NCBI GenBank assembly: GCA_043228905.1
Contig: JBHGNT010000018.1
Coordinates: forward strand, 8,556,001 to 8,620,000
Source of the DNA: Azolla caroliniana
Lineage: Eukaryota; Polypodiophyta
Direction: 5' to 3'
DNA: 64,000 nucleotides
The stretch's first letter is position 1. Each line of letters starts with the position of its first letter. A program made the translations under genes and the position numbers. Shown in pieces: positions 30,771-40,877 of this stretch. The notes beneath the pieces were generated by a model. It ran no database searches. It saw only the letters and a list, made by a program, of their open reading frames with translations, and was not told where the DNA came from.

Positions 30771-31239
30771 ATTGAGGAATCATGATATCAAGAGATGTAC
30801 TTCACGATAGACATCTGAGATGCTCAAAGCATGGGAACATTTCTTTGATGATAATGAGAACTTCTAAGGAAATGAAAACGAAAAAAGAAAAAAGAGAATG
30901 AAGTGCAAAACTTGTGGAGATATGTAATGCATAATGTGGAAGGAGATGTTTGTTGACGATGAACAAGCAATTCTTTATTTAAACACTAATATAGGTATTT
31001 ACTTTAGGTAATATAAAGTTCGTTTAAATCGATTTATATAGGGATATCTTTTCGTGGTGGAAAGGCATGTGACCATGATGTTTAGCCAAGCCTGACATCC
31101 CAACATATCATTCATCCCCAACTTCCCGCATCCAAAATATGGACAAAGGTTGTCTGTCCTTTCTGTTCTTCTAGTGCACCTCCGCGCTAGAGTGGAAGCC
31201 TTATGATCGCACAATACACTCTAATCCCTAAACTCCCAA

Positions 31240-31430
31240 ATTGTGCAGTGAAGAATTGGTGAAAGGACCGGCTAAACTGAACCACAAACCCACAAAACCT
31301 GGCATTGCAAAAAGGCAATGTGGACAAGGCATTGAATGCCATCTAATGAGCATGACTCTTTCTTCTTTTGGTGGGTAGTTGTCGTTAGGAAAGCTTTTGT
31401 TTGTTAATACTTTAAGCTCAGCGCTACATA
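31240..31430 (+). repeat. Third copy of the promoter-proximal repeat
   Basis: GAAGAATTGGTGAA, GACTCTTTCTTCTTTTGGT and TTTTGTTTGTTAA line up with 15775-15960 (direct) and 30063-30425 (inverted). It lies immediately upstream of the host gene TATA box. Confidence 0.65.
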
Positions 31431-31442
31431 TATATATATAAA
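31428..31442 (+). promoter_or_regulatory. Probable TATA box of the host gene
   Basis: CATATATATATATAAATG lies 37 to 50 bp before the chosen ATG, which would give a very short leader. Confidence 0.45.
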
Positions 31443-31478
31443 TGACTGGTTTTGTTTGTATTTTACAATATACTAACA

Positions 31479-34118
31479 ATGGCTGCACGGAATGAGATTA
31501 GTAGTGAGGATTTGAACGGAAGAGGGCCAGCAACCTCCTCCGGTGATCATTCCATTAGCATCCAAGCCTCCCTATCATCGCCAACATCTGCCAATGATGG
31601 CGATAGAGACATCCAACTTACTAGCACTACTTCTGCCTCCCTTGACTCCTCTCAACAAAATCCCTCCTCTTCCTTAAGTGCCTCATTGAATCCGGGGACA
31701 CCATCTAATCCTGCTGCTCCATCCGCTCCCAATCATGCCATCAACATCGATGGCATTAGTACGCCTGCTGGACCATCCAATCCTACAGCAGCATCAAATC
31801 CTGCTGGACCTCCCAATCCCACTTCAAAAGATTATCTTGCTGGGCCTTCGAATCCGGGCCCCAAGAATAAAGAAGTATTGGCCTTGGACAACCCTATATT
31901 TGAAAATGTCACCACGGAATCGAATCCACCTATGCAATCTGATTCAGCTGTGCCATCCTCTCCCGACCATGAGAACCAGCTCAACATCTTCGCCTTACGG
32001 CTCGCTGTTCTTGAAAAGATCGGAATCAAGGTGGGCACTCTCACGTTCATTTGGGCCACTGTCGTCCTCCTCGGTGGTTTTGCGATCACAATGAAGGCGA
32101 TCGACTTCTGGTTTGTCACGGCTATCCTCGTCATTGAAGGCACACGGATCTTCAGTCGGAGCCACCAGCTAGAATTGCAGCACCATGACAAAAATGACCG
32201 TTCAGGCAGCCTCATCCGGAGGACGGCCAAGCTCTTGAACTCCGGCTGTTTCTCTCATCCAGATCCTTCTCCTTATTCAACTGCTACAACCGAAGAATCT
32301 AGCGAGAGAAATGATACATTGATAACTAATTTGGGCCTGCGCCAGTCCAAGATGAGGAAATGGGAAAATTTGAGGGTTCCCATCCTCCCTTGGATTGAGA
32401 TTAGAGCTTCCAATGTTCTTCTACTGTTGGAGTTGGTGCAGGTTCTGGCGGCACTCGCCACTCTGGCTATGTCTATCTACCGTCTATCGGTGCGTCAGTT
32501 CACGTTGCCCAAGGAGAAGGAAGATGGGACGCAGCTCAACCACCGCTCTGCGCTCTTCATCTTCTACAGCCTCGCGATAACGGAGGCGCTCGTGTTCTTG
32601 ATCCAGAGGATGTACTGGGAGATCAACATCTATTACCGGCATGTGTTGGAGCGAGTGAACGACAGCCTGGGACTCCAACCAAAAGACCTACCCATGACCC
32701 GGAGCTTCTTCTACCAGGTCTATAGCACATGCCTGAGCCAGAGCATCTACGGGAGTCTGAAGATGGACATGGTGGATTATGCTCTCTCATGCTTGCAGTC
32801 GGATCAAGCCGATGAGCAGCTGGCTGGGCTCAGTGTGCTGGTGACCTACTCCAAGAGAAAGCAAGTTGACTCGGGAGGAGTGGATAACACCCTCCGCAGC
32901 ATTGGGATCAAACAAGGGGCCGTTGAAAGGCTTCTGGAGATGGTGACTTGGAACGATGATCAGGCCTATTTCATCCGACAGTCTGCTGCCGATCTCTTGC
33001 GCAAGATTGTGAAGTCTAACCCACACAGCATCAGGGTTATCTCCATATCCGGCTCAATCGAGCGTGTCACCAGGCTTTTTATCTCCAACGCCAACAAGGA
33101 TAACATTCAGATTCGCACCGTCGCCCTAAAGATTCTCAAGTATCTGATCAGAGATCCTCTCACCAGGCACAGCATCCATACTGTGAACCTCCTGGAAACC
33201 TGCCTCTTCAACTATATCAGAGATAACAATAACATGCTCCGCAACGACCAGAAGCAAGAGAAGCTTATCATCCTGCAGGTGAAGCTATGTTTGCAGCTCC
33301 TCCATATGCTGGCCAACGACAATCTAGCAAACGAAAACACAGAGAAGATGTCTGAACTCGTCCAATGGCTCCTGGGCATCTTTCTCCAATGCACGTTGGA
33401 TGATTATGAAACCAGCAGGAGGGCTGGCAAAGCATTATGTTTGTTGGCGCAGACGAGCATGGAGCATGCCCTTTTAATGGAAAATAAGCTGAACGAAGTA
33501 ATGGAGAAAATATCGGATAAAAGGTTGGGAGATATTGTTCTGACTGTACTGAGGATCTTATGTGCCTACAGAAATCTACCATTCAGGACCATAATTGTGA
33601 GAGACTGCACGATGCGGACAATGAAGATAATGATGCCGCCTAAAGCTGGCGCGGAGGTAGTGCCGATGGAACTAAGAGTGGCGGCCATGGGGCTTCTGTG
33701 GGAGGTGGCTGGTGACATAAAGAACATGGAAAGATTGATGAAAGAGGAAGAGATCAGACCCTCGGCCGTGGTGAACAGACTGAAGGAGGTGGTGGCAGTG
33801 ACATCAGTTGAAAAGCGGATGCTTCCTTACTTGAAGCGGACTGCAGTGGGGCTTGCAATCGCCCTCATGAAGCATCATGGTCGCATCTTCAACCGATTCT
33901 TCGTGAAGCCTGAAATCCGGGATGCTTTCCTGGGCTTGTCCGCCTCCGATCTCTTCAAAACGGAGCCTTGGGCTATAGGTGATGTCTCTGACCCCGTATC
34001 TCAGACCGACCCCGACTCTGAGGTCATGGACAATAGTGGCTACACTTTGCAATCGGTTAGAGTGCGCTACCTTCTTAATGAACTTAAGGAAGCCTTAGAT
34101 GAATCAGCAATGTGGTAA
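31479..34118 (+). CDS. Plant-specific membrane protein with ARM/HEAT-type repeats
   Basis: 879 residues, no intron, start ATG in context ACAATGGCT. Residues 1-150 are disordered and rich in Ser, Pro, Asn and Ala with NPA/GPSNP-type repeats. Hydrophobic segments follow at about 182-204, 207-225, 310-334 and 358-380, the first pair carrying GTLTFIWATVVLLGGFA and DFWFVTAILVIEGTRIFSR, which I associate with a plant family of uncharacterised ARM-fold membrane proteins. From about 410 to 860 the sequence is a helical solenoid (LAGLSVLVTYSKRKQ, LEMVTWNDDQAYFIRQSAAD, KILKYLIRD). The N-terminus is likely cytosolic and unstructured, the solenoid a protein-binding platform. The copy is intact and is the only non-TE gene I can support. 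Function unknown. Confidence 0.85.
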   Translation: MAARNEISSEDLNGRGPATSSGDHSISIQASLSSPTSANDGDRDIQLTSTTSASLDSSQQNPSSSLSASLNPGTPSNPAAPSAPNHAINIDGISTPAGPSNPTAASNPAGPPNPTSKDYLAGPSNPGPKNKEVLALDNPIFENVTTESNPPMQSDSAVPSSPDHENQLNIFALRLAVLEKIGIKVGTLTFIWATVVLLGGFAITMKAIDFWFVTAILVIEGTRIFSRSHQLELQHHDKNDRSGSLIRRTAKLLNSGCFSHPDPSPYSTATTEESSERNDTLITNLGLRQSKMRKWENLRVPILPWIEIRASNVLLLLELVQVLAALATLAMSIYRLSVRQFTLPKEKEDGTQLNHRSALFIFYSLAITEALVFLIQRMYWEINIYYRHVLERVNDSLGLQPKDLPMTRSFFYQVYSTCLSQSIYGSLKMDMVDYALSCLQSDQADEQLAGLSVLVTYSKRKQVDSGGVDNTLRSIGIKQGAVERLLEMVTWNDDQAYFIRQSAADLLRKIVKSNPHSIRVISISGSIERVTRLFISNANKDNIQIRTVALKILKYLIRDPLTRHSIHTVNLLETCLFNYIRDNNNMLRNDQKQEKLIILQVKLCLQLLHMLANDNLANENTEKMSELVQWLLGIFLQCTLDDYETSRRAGKALCLLAQTSMEHALLMENKLNEVMEKISDKRLGDIVLTVLRILCAYRNLPFRTIIVRDCTMRTMKIMMPPKAGAEVVPMELRVAAMGLLWEVAGDIKNMERLMKEEEIRPSAVVNRLKEVVAVTSVEKRMLPYLKRTAVGLAIALMKHHGRIFNRFFVKPEIRDAFLGLSASDLFKTEPWAIGDVSDPVSQTDPDSEVMDNSGYTLQSVRVRYLLNELKEALDESAMW

Positions 34119-34241
34119 AGCGCAGGAAATTCTGGGCTTATGGGAAAACTGTCGCACGCTATGTCCTAGCTACAGTGTATGCGCAGTGTAGCAAGAGATT
34201 TTGGCCGGCTAAAAGTTAGCCCATGAACAATGGCCACATGG

Positions 34242-34247
34242 AATAAA
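34242..34247 (+). terminator. Possible polyadenylation signal of the host gene
   Basis: AATAAA 124 bp after the stop codon. Confidence 0.35.
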
Positions 34248-34316
34248 TGGGCACAATCAAATACCTTATGAAGATTTCACTTGTTTTCTGTATCATATTT
34301 TCTTTCGTTCTAGCTT

Positions 34317-34480
34317 CACACAATAAGCTACAGGAGGTGGTACTTTCAAACTTCCCGTTGTTGTTCTTTCACACAATAAGCTATCTTTCAAACTTCCCAT
34401 TGTTGGTACTTTCAAACTTCCCGTTGTTGTTCTTTCACACAATAAGCTATCTTTCAAACTTCCCATTGTTGTTGAACATC
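34317..34480 (+). repeat. Tandem 66-bp units
   Basis: ACACAATAAGCTA...TTTCAAACTTCCCGTTGTTG occurs about two and a half times (starts near 34317, 34370 and 34436), with an internal CTTTCAAACTTCCC half-repeat. Confidence 0.75.
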
Positions 34481-34546
34481 TTAAAGTTGATTTTGAATAC
34501 TAAGTACGGAAATAGAATTTTCTCTCCCCTTCTTTTTTTATTGTAG

Positions 34547-34550
<4 letters not shown>

Positions 34551-34582
<32 letters not shown>
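34551..34582. repeat. (CT)n microsatellite
   Basis: About 32 bases of CT. Confidence 0.9.
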
Positions 34583-34585
<3 letters not shown>

Positions 34586-34996
34586 AATTAAACTTGATTT
34601 CACTAAGTACAACAATAGAATACTCTCCCTCCTATTCACCTTTTTCTTTTTGCTTCCCCTACTCTTAAGTTGTTTACCCTACAAGCACTCCGCCAAACCC
34701 AATTTTCTCACCTCTCTATTAGATATCTCATACATATCTCTTAATTCACTAGATACCCTTACTAACTAAGCTACATCCATCTGGGCTACCTCTCTTTTTA
34801 GTTAAACGCACACAATCATATTAATTGTATATAAAATCCACTTGTTATAACAACTCCTAGTCCGGTTTTTGGAAGAAAAGAAAACACTTCGTAGTCTCCT
34901 CTACCTACCTATCCTATGTAGAGAGAGGGCCATTGTTGCATTGTTGCACATGTGTACTATTCAAACGGAACCACAGGGATCGTAGACTAGAAAGCC

Positions 34997-35034
<38 letters not shown>

Positions 35035-35990
35035 AATTTTGCACTCATCAAACATTGTTGCTCCTTCACCTTTCGCATGCTGACCTTTACTTGACAAGTT
35101 GTCCCTTGTCGAGTGTTTACTTGCCAAGTGTTCATTTGATGAGTGTCCGCTCAACAAGATTAGGCACTTAGCGCCTAAATGGATCCTTGCCAAATCAAGC
35201 CAAGTAAAGGATCAAATCAAGTATGAAGCGAGGGTTAACGCAAGGTAACGATTAATCATGAGACTACGACAAATGAGTCGAGGTAGGAACAAGCGAAGGC
35301 TATCCAGATAAATGATTACAGGTTAAAGAGCACAACAAGCTTAGATTGAAGAGAGAAAAAAATGGCTTCAAGCAAATCCAAGTTCGAAGATGGTTAGAAG
35401 GAAGGGAAGATGGTGTCGAGCACGAGCTCTCTAACCCCGAACCATCAAGCACCAAATGACGAACTTGAAGAACGTGTGAAGGACAAGTACCAAACACCTC
35501 AAGCTCAACAAACACGAACGCACGAACTCACAAGCACACAAAAATCCAATCGGTAACTACAACACGAACACGTCCACAAAAGCACAACGAGCCACGAATG
35601 TTGGGCTCGTGAGCACAAGAACCACGCAAATACGAGTACCACAGGAACACCAAAAATGATCCGAACACGTGAGTGTCAAATGTGGGTGTATAATGGCCAT
35701 ATTCACACTCTCCTGCTCACACAAACAAGGTTTAGGACAATAATGTAAATATGTTCAAGGGTAGTTGCGCTAGTCCAATTAGTAAATAATTGTCTTTGTA
35801 ACGTAGTTCAAGATAATGTTGCCATACTTTTGTATAATATAACTTTATATTATTTGTGCCTCTGGTGTTCTCACTCTTAGTTTCTCTGTACAATGTTTTT
35901 GATCCATGCTAAGTTGTCATCTTGTATATGTATACTGTAAAGAATTACATATGTAGAAGCCTATAAATAAACACAGTCGGTTCAGCCATA
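34583..35990. other. Unassigned stretch with a (GA)n microsatellite
   Basis: 34996-35031 is (GA)n. The rest has no frame or LTR end that I can support. 35090-35150 contains CTTGTCGAGTG-like imperfect repeats and 35500-35640 is ACGAACAC-rich. Confidence 0.4.
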
Positions 35991-36359
35991 GTGAGGTAAA
36001 ACACAAAGAAGAAGAAAAATACAATAACTATTAGCGAGAGAGATAGAGAGAGCAAAAGACAAAAAATAATGACACTCTATGCATACAACTGTGCTCAGTG
36101 AGCAGTCTAATACAAGCCTCTGACATAAGTTCACACAAGTATTGACAAGTACTTGAATGCTCATAAATGAGCAACTAACACTGACTCCTAAAATATTCCT
36201 AATACTAATACTAGGAATATAGGTCCTAACGGCCCATTGGCCTATCTCTCGGCCCACCCAATTGTCGTCTTATTCAACCGACTCAGCTATCGACTTCTTT
36301 AGCCGACCGGCTTGCCGACCTTTAGCCGATTCGGCTCATGTTCAGTTTGTCTCTAAACA
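35991..36359 (-). mobile_element. 3' LTR of copia element H
   Basis: On the minus strand TGTTTAGAGACAAACTGAAC follows the purine tract GATTTAGGGAGAG (36360-36372). The distal border near 35991 is a guess. Confidence 0.5.
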
Positions 36360-36372
36360 CTCTCCCTAAATC

Positions 36373-36996
36373 TCAACTTGAGGTTCCTTCTCCTCTACCA
36401 GTTCTTTACCTCAACTCCTTCTTCTTGTTTGCCTCATGGCCCACGCTCAACGACCCGTCCAGTCTCACGCTCCACGACTTGTTCGGTTGGCTTGTATGCT
36501 CCCAAGGCCCTCCTTAGCCTTCTCCTAGCCTCTGAGACTTCGGCGTCCTTCGATCCTTTAGTTCTCCCCCCTTGGCATAAACTTCAACTACCTTCTTGTC
36601 TACTTGGCCTTCATGTGATTCAACTTGTCCGAACCACTCCTCTCGTCCGAATCGGCTATCTCTTATTCAACCTCTTTGTTAACCAAATCGACGGTCTTCG
36701 ATTCGTCTTCAGTTCAGCTTTTGGCTATCTCTGCCCAAGTCTTGTCAACTTTCTTTTCCTTCCCGCCTAGCTCTAGCTCGTTCGTTCTTCTCCCCATGAA
36801 TTTGGCTCGCCTTCCGTTACCCAGGTACTTCCTTTCGTTCTATCATTAGATTTGGCTTCTTTGGCCAATTCTTCTCTCCCCCTCAAGTTCGATACATTGG
36901 GATGTTGTAGACCAAGCATAGTCGAGAATTGCTGCAACCTGTCATGGCCGACAGGTTTGGTGACGATGTCGGCCACTAGTCAATCACTTAGAACAT
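36373..36996 (-). pseudogene. Copia H: end of RNase H and 3' region, left of the solo LTR
   Basis: MADIVTKPVGHDRLQQFSTM (36917-36976) is the end of a copia RNase H (usual ADIFTKAL). The following 550 bases hold no domain. The reading continues right of the inserted solo LTR. Confidence 0.7.
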
Positions 36997-37453
36997 TGTT
37001 ATGGACACGAACATATAATATCCCGTGGTGAGAATTTACCGTAGTATTCTATACACGTGGATAAGTGTGAGGGTTAAACAAGAGTGTAAAGAAGGGGAGG
37101 ATTACTTTTAATCCTCGGCATTGAGACAACCCATTAGGCCAAGTGTGAACTTGCCTGGGGGCCTTGGGTATCGCTATAAATAAGTGGCTTAGCTACCCTC
37201 ATTTGATCATCTTGTTGACTACATCAAGACTCTGTCTTGTGGTGGGTCAACTCTTGTAGCGAGCGCGCCAGCACCAGGTACGAGTGGACGCCACGACGAT
37301 GGTATGGGATGCCGATCGAGGCTCGAGTCCGTCTCGATCCCTTCGCTCGGGGGTGGTCGGGTAGATCGACACCCTTCTTTCTCTCTCTCCTTTCTATCGA
37401 TTTATCTATATTCTATCCTTATCTAATGCTTACATTAGTTCATGTCTCTAACA
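36997..37453 (+). mobile_element. Solo LTR (457 bp) of the 9645/10566 family
   Basis: TGTTATGGACACGAAC...TCTCTAACA with a perfect 5-bp duplication AACAT (36992-36996, 37454-37458). It interrupts the copia H RNase H. It contains TCGCTATAAATAAGTGGC as promoter core. Confidence 0.95.
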
Positions 37454-38590
37454 AACATATTGGGGTTCCACTTTACCAAAGAGAACACGCTCGTGCATGA
37501 AGTGATACTGCACCTCAATGTGCTTCGTCCAAGCACGGAAGACACCTCCACTTGCAGATCCTTGAGTAGCCTCTTCAGCCAAATCGCTTTGCATGTAGCG
37601 ACAATCGCTTCTCTGTATTTGGCCTTAGTGCTCGAAAATGCCAGTGTCGACTGCTTCTTGGTACACCAAGTGATTGTAGCACTCCCTAAGGAGAATGCAT
37701 ATTCTGATGTTGATCGGTGATCACGTGCACTTCCAGCCAAGTCAGCATCTGTGTAGCCGACTAGTAGTTCGACTACACACCTGCTCGATACATCAACCTG
37801 TTGACCTTGCCGGATGAACAACGAAGAATCCAACTTCAACAGAGCAAACCCAATTTGACGGAATCTCTACATGGTGTTTGCATTCCAGGCTTTGGGAGCT
37901 TGCTTGAGTCTATAAAGAGACTTCTTCAGTCTGCATACTATCGATGTGTTCAATTTGGATAGAAATACGGAGAGTTGTACCATGTACACCTGCTCCTCAA
38001 GCTCACCTTGTACCAATGCATTCTTTACATCCATCCATTGTAAATACCACCCCTTTGCTATTACTACTGCCAACAACACAAGGACGCTCGTTGTCTTTGC
38101 AATCGGTGCGAACCTCTCATCATAGTCAATGCCATGTAACTGCGCATAGCCCTTGGCTACTAGTTGGGCCTTGTACCTAATCGATCCATCGGCATTGTAT
38201 TTTATCTTACACACCCACCCACTTGCATCCTATTAGCTTTACTCCTTTAGGAGCATGAACCAGGTCCCATGTCTCGTTTTCGGCTAGAGCGTGCTTCTCT
38301 TCCTCCATAGCCTCTCTCCATTTAGCATCATGTGTCACCTCCATGTAGCTCTTCTACTCTCCATATACGAATAATGATGCGTCATGTACTCAGTATATCC
38401 ACACCTAAGGATAGGGTTCTTGTGGTGAGATGATTGGTACAACCTCTCGTTGGCCAACTTCAACGCCCTCTTGGCTGATTCTGACCTTAGCTTAGGAGGT
38501 CCATCTTCGCTCATGACCCCATCGGATTCGCTTCGATACGATGTGGCAACATTGGTGCTGTTTTCGGGGTAGTTGTGGTTTGTGCAGCGA
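37454..38590 (-). pseudogene. Copia H: RT fragment and RNase H, right of the solo LTR
   Basis: In minus order: ESYMEVTHDAKWREAMEEE-like and CKWVCKIKYNADGSIRYKAQ (RT N-terminus), RLKKSLYRLKQAPKAW, then a deletion that removes the YVDD catalytic core, then VGYTDADLAGSARDHRSTSE, STKAKYREAIVATCKAIWLK. Stops and frameshifts throughout. Confidence 0.8.
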
Positions 38591-38995
38591 AGTTGCGGGG
38601 ACTAAGGTTAACGGGAGTTCGAGAAATTTTTTAAAAGGCTTATGCGACAATGTCACAAAGATTAAGGATATAAGTAATAAGAGTTAAAAGTAATCTACAA
38701 GAGAGACACGAGTAAGGACAAGAGATAGAGACAATGTACAATTAATGATGCAAGCGTATATGATAAGAATATGTATTATATTCAAACTACAAGATTTTTC
38801 CAACTTTACAATGCTTGATCGCAAAGATGAAACTTTTCCCTACCAAACTTCGGATTTCAACTATTGACTTCAAGTTCGAGAGACAAGACACATCCCAAAT
38901 GAGATAGGTTGCTTCTTTGATTGATGAATTATTAGATTTCTTACTTGATTCCCTTTGATTCCCCTTGATTATATAGGTGCTCTCATGTATATCAT
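38591..38995. other. LTR-like sequence of uncertain family
   Basis: ATATAGGTGCTCTCATGTAT recalls the TATA region of the LTRs at 5785 and 14262, which would place it on the minus strand. No border or second copy. Confidence 0.3.
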
Positions 38996-39236
38996 AATGC
39001 GGTGTTGAACCGAATTGGTTCTCAATAATGCCATGTGCCTCTTTTTATAGTGTGTTTGGGAGTACCCTTGACATCTCTAGATTGTTCCAGAGAAATCTAG
39101 AATATACATTTAAAAAATAAATGAAAACATTATTCTTTGTATTACAAGGTATAACATAATGGTAGGGCTTCATCCCTTGTGACACAAGGTCATGGGTTCA
39201 AATCCTTTTGAAGCCATACCATGTTATATTATGACA
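38996..39236 (-). mobile_element. Truncated 3' LTR of a Tcn1-like gypsy element
   Basis: On the minus strand it starts TGTCATAATATAAC after a run of 17 G. TATAAAAA (39049-39042) is 31 nt upstream of CCAATTCGGTTCAA (39018-39005). A tRNA-like module lies between. The 3' half of the LTR is missing. Confidence 0.7.
39156..39225 (+). other. tRNA-like A-box/B-box module in LTR U3
   Basis: ATAATGGTAGGGCTTCATC and GGTTCAAATCC (39195-39205). Antisense to the minus-strand LTR; nearly the same as the module at 41500-41585. Confidence 0.65.
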
Positions 39237-39620
39237 CTACTCCCCCCCCCCCCCCCCCTTAAGATAAAGAGTGTTACGAGTCTTCTTAGATTGAGTCCGA
39301 CTTGGTTTGTTGGGATATTTTCGATCAAAATCATCAATAAGAGCTCGAGCATTTGCTACATTCTTGACGGGTTCCCTAGTATGCTCGCTAGGACTATAGC
39401 TTAGCCAATCGACCAAATAGTAGAGCTTGTTGCGAACAATCTTGGAATCGATGATGGTAGCAACTTCATACTCCGGGCCGACGTCGAACTCAAGCTGGGG
39501 CGGTGGTGGTGTAACACGATCGGGAATAGTGTTTGCTTTATAAGGTTCAAGAAGAGAACTATGGAAGACCGGATGTATCCGAAGATGCGGAGGAAGATCA
39601 AGGCGGAACCCGTCGAGCAT
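39237..39620 (-). pseudogene. Gypsy integrase end and chromodomain, minus-strand half of a head-to-head fusion
   Basis: FRLDLPPHLRIHPVFHSSLL, YEVATIIDSKIVRNKLYYLV and NVANARALIDDFDRKYP are the same domains as in C and D. The frame ends in Gly codons of the polypurine tract (39242-39258, 17 C on +). Upstream it meets a + strand chromodomain tail at about 39607-39625. Confidence 0.8.
39242..39258 (-). repeat. Polypurine tract expanded to a 17-base G run
   Basis: Uninterrupted C on the + strand, G on the sense strand of the element, where related elements have five or six G. Confidence 0.8.
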
Positions 39621-39729
39621 GTCACCAATGCTCAAGATCTTCTTGCTGAGTTCCATCGAAAGTATTCGGACAAACCCGGTCCCCAATCAGCGCCGACTCG
39701 TTCCACTTGTCGCCTTAAGGGGGAGATAG
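39607..39729 (+). pseudogene. Chromodomain tail of a + strand Tcn1-like element
   Basis: PVEHVTNAQDLLAEFHRKYS, then DKPGPQSAPTRSTCRLKGEI, matches the end of the element C pol (AAELVNAFHRQYPCKPGP). It runs into the purine tract TTAAGGGGGAGATAG and a 3' LTR. Confidence 0.75.
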
Positions 39730-40178
39730 TATAATGATATGACAAGACTCGAACCCATGACCTTATGTTATATGGGTCGAGCTCTTGACCATTATACCAT
39801 CTATTGTAATTTGTAGGATATTATTTTCATTTATACTTTATTATAAGAAATTAATGTATATTCCAGATTTCTCTAGAACATTCTAGAAGCTTCAGGATTA
39901 CTCCTAAGAACACTATAAAAGAAGGCACTAGGCATTATGTTGAACCAAATTGGTTCAACGCCAGTCTTAAGCCTCTTAGCCATTTTGTACTTATCCTTCA
40001 CATAATATATTAGTTGTTATCATCATCTCTCTCTCTCTCTCATCCTCGCTATCTCTCTTCTCTCTTCTCTCTCTCTCTCTCTCTCTCGGGAGTCTTATGC
40101 AGTCCTGTCTTCTTAGTACTAATAGTACTTCTCTTCTTTAGTACTAATTCCATCTTTGTTTTAGTACTATTCCTGACA
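39730..40178 (+). mobile_element. 3' LTR of the + strand Tcn1-like element
   Basis: It ends ATTCCTGACA at 40178; the start has TA in place of TG (TATAATGATATGACA). TATAAAA at 39914-39920, palindrome GTTGAACCAAATTGGTTCAA at about 39940, (CT)n at 40027-40086. Confidence 0.75.
39745..39810 (-). other. tRNA-like module in LTR U3
   Basis: On the minus strand GGTATAATGGTCAAGAGC (39798-39781) and GGTTCGAGTC (39755-39746). Antisense to the + strand LTR. Confidence 0.65.
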
Positions 40179-40182
40179 GCAA

Positions 40183-40877
40183 ATGCCTTATGACGACCAT
40201 AAAAGATTGTCTATTGCTAGTTCAATTGAAGATCAAAAAATATATTGGATGCGGTGCCTTGAGGAAAAACACAAAAATATTGAGCGAACCAAAAAGTACG
40301 CTAGTGATTAGGATGTGGATTGGTGGGACGTCTTCTTTAATCATCAACATATGATATTAGATAACCACTTTGTGGGGTACTAACTACCACAAAATCAATT
40401 CGAATGGAATATTGGTGACCCATCAATGGCGAGCACAACTCATTTACAACCACTAGATAATCTTGAATTAAATAACCTAGTTCATCCACAACAAAGAGAT
40501 ATTTACGTGAGACCAAGATTATCTCATGTTGTAGAGGCGAGATGGCAAGCCAATCTACATGAGCTACAAGTTGGTATGTTGGTTGAAACATTAGCTAGGG
40601 GTGATAAGTTGGGACATCTTTTGGATTTCTAAAATCATTGAAATTATTAAGGATGTTGAAGGCAATCAAGTAAAATCAATTGTGGTTCATTGGTATCAAA
40701 CCTCTTCCAAAGATGCATTTATTGGGAAGTACTCTTTAGAGATGGTTAAGGATGTCAAAGGCACAAGCAGAAAGCAGAGAAGAAAGAATCTACCAATCAG
40801 GTCTACTCTAGCACCTGATAATGTTGACATACTCCTCTATGACTTCTCCTTGACCAAAACAGGCCCTCTAAGCTAGA
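40183..40877 (+). pseudogene. Unrecognised ORF directly after an LTR
   Basis: ATG at 40183 is five bases after the LTR end. With two stops and one frameshift (about 40617) it reads about 230 residues: IASSIEDQKIYWMRCLEEKH, VEARWQANLHELQVGMLVET, then WISKIIEIIKDVEGNQVKSI, VVHWYQTSSKDAFIGKYSLE and NVDILLYDFSLTKTGPL. The second half is compact with alternating strands and looks like a folded domain, perhaps a chromo- or Tudor-like barrel, but I do not recognise it. It does not resemble gag or pol. Candidates: the end of a DNA-transposon gene or a host gene fragment. Confidence 0.45.

Noticed and set aside
31832-32230. Minus-strand frames over the host gene
   Set aside because: Shadows of the GC-richer coding strand; no conserved motif, and the + frame is 879 codons long.
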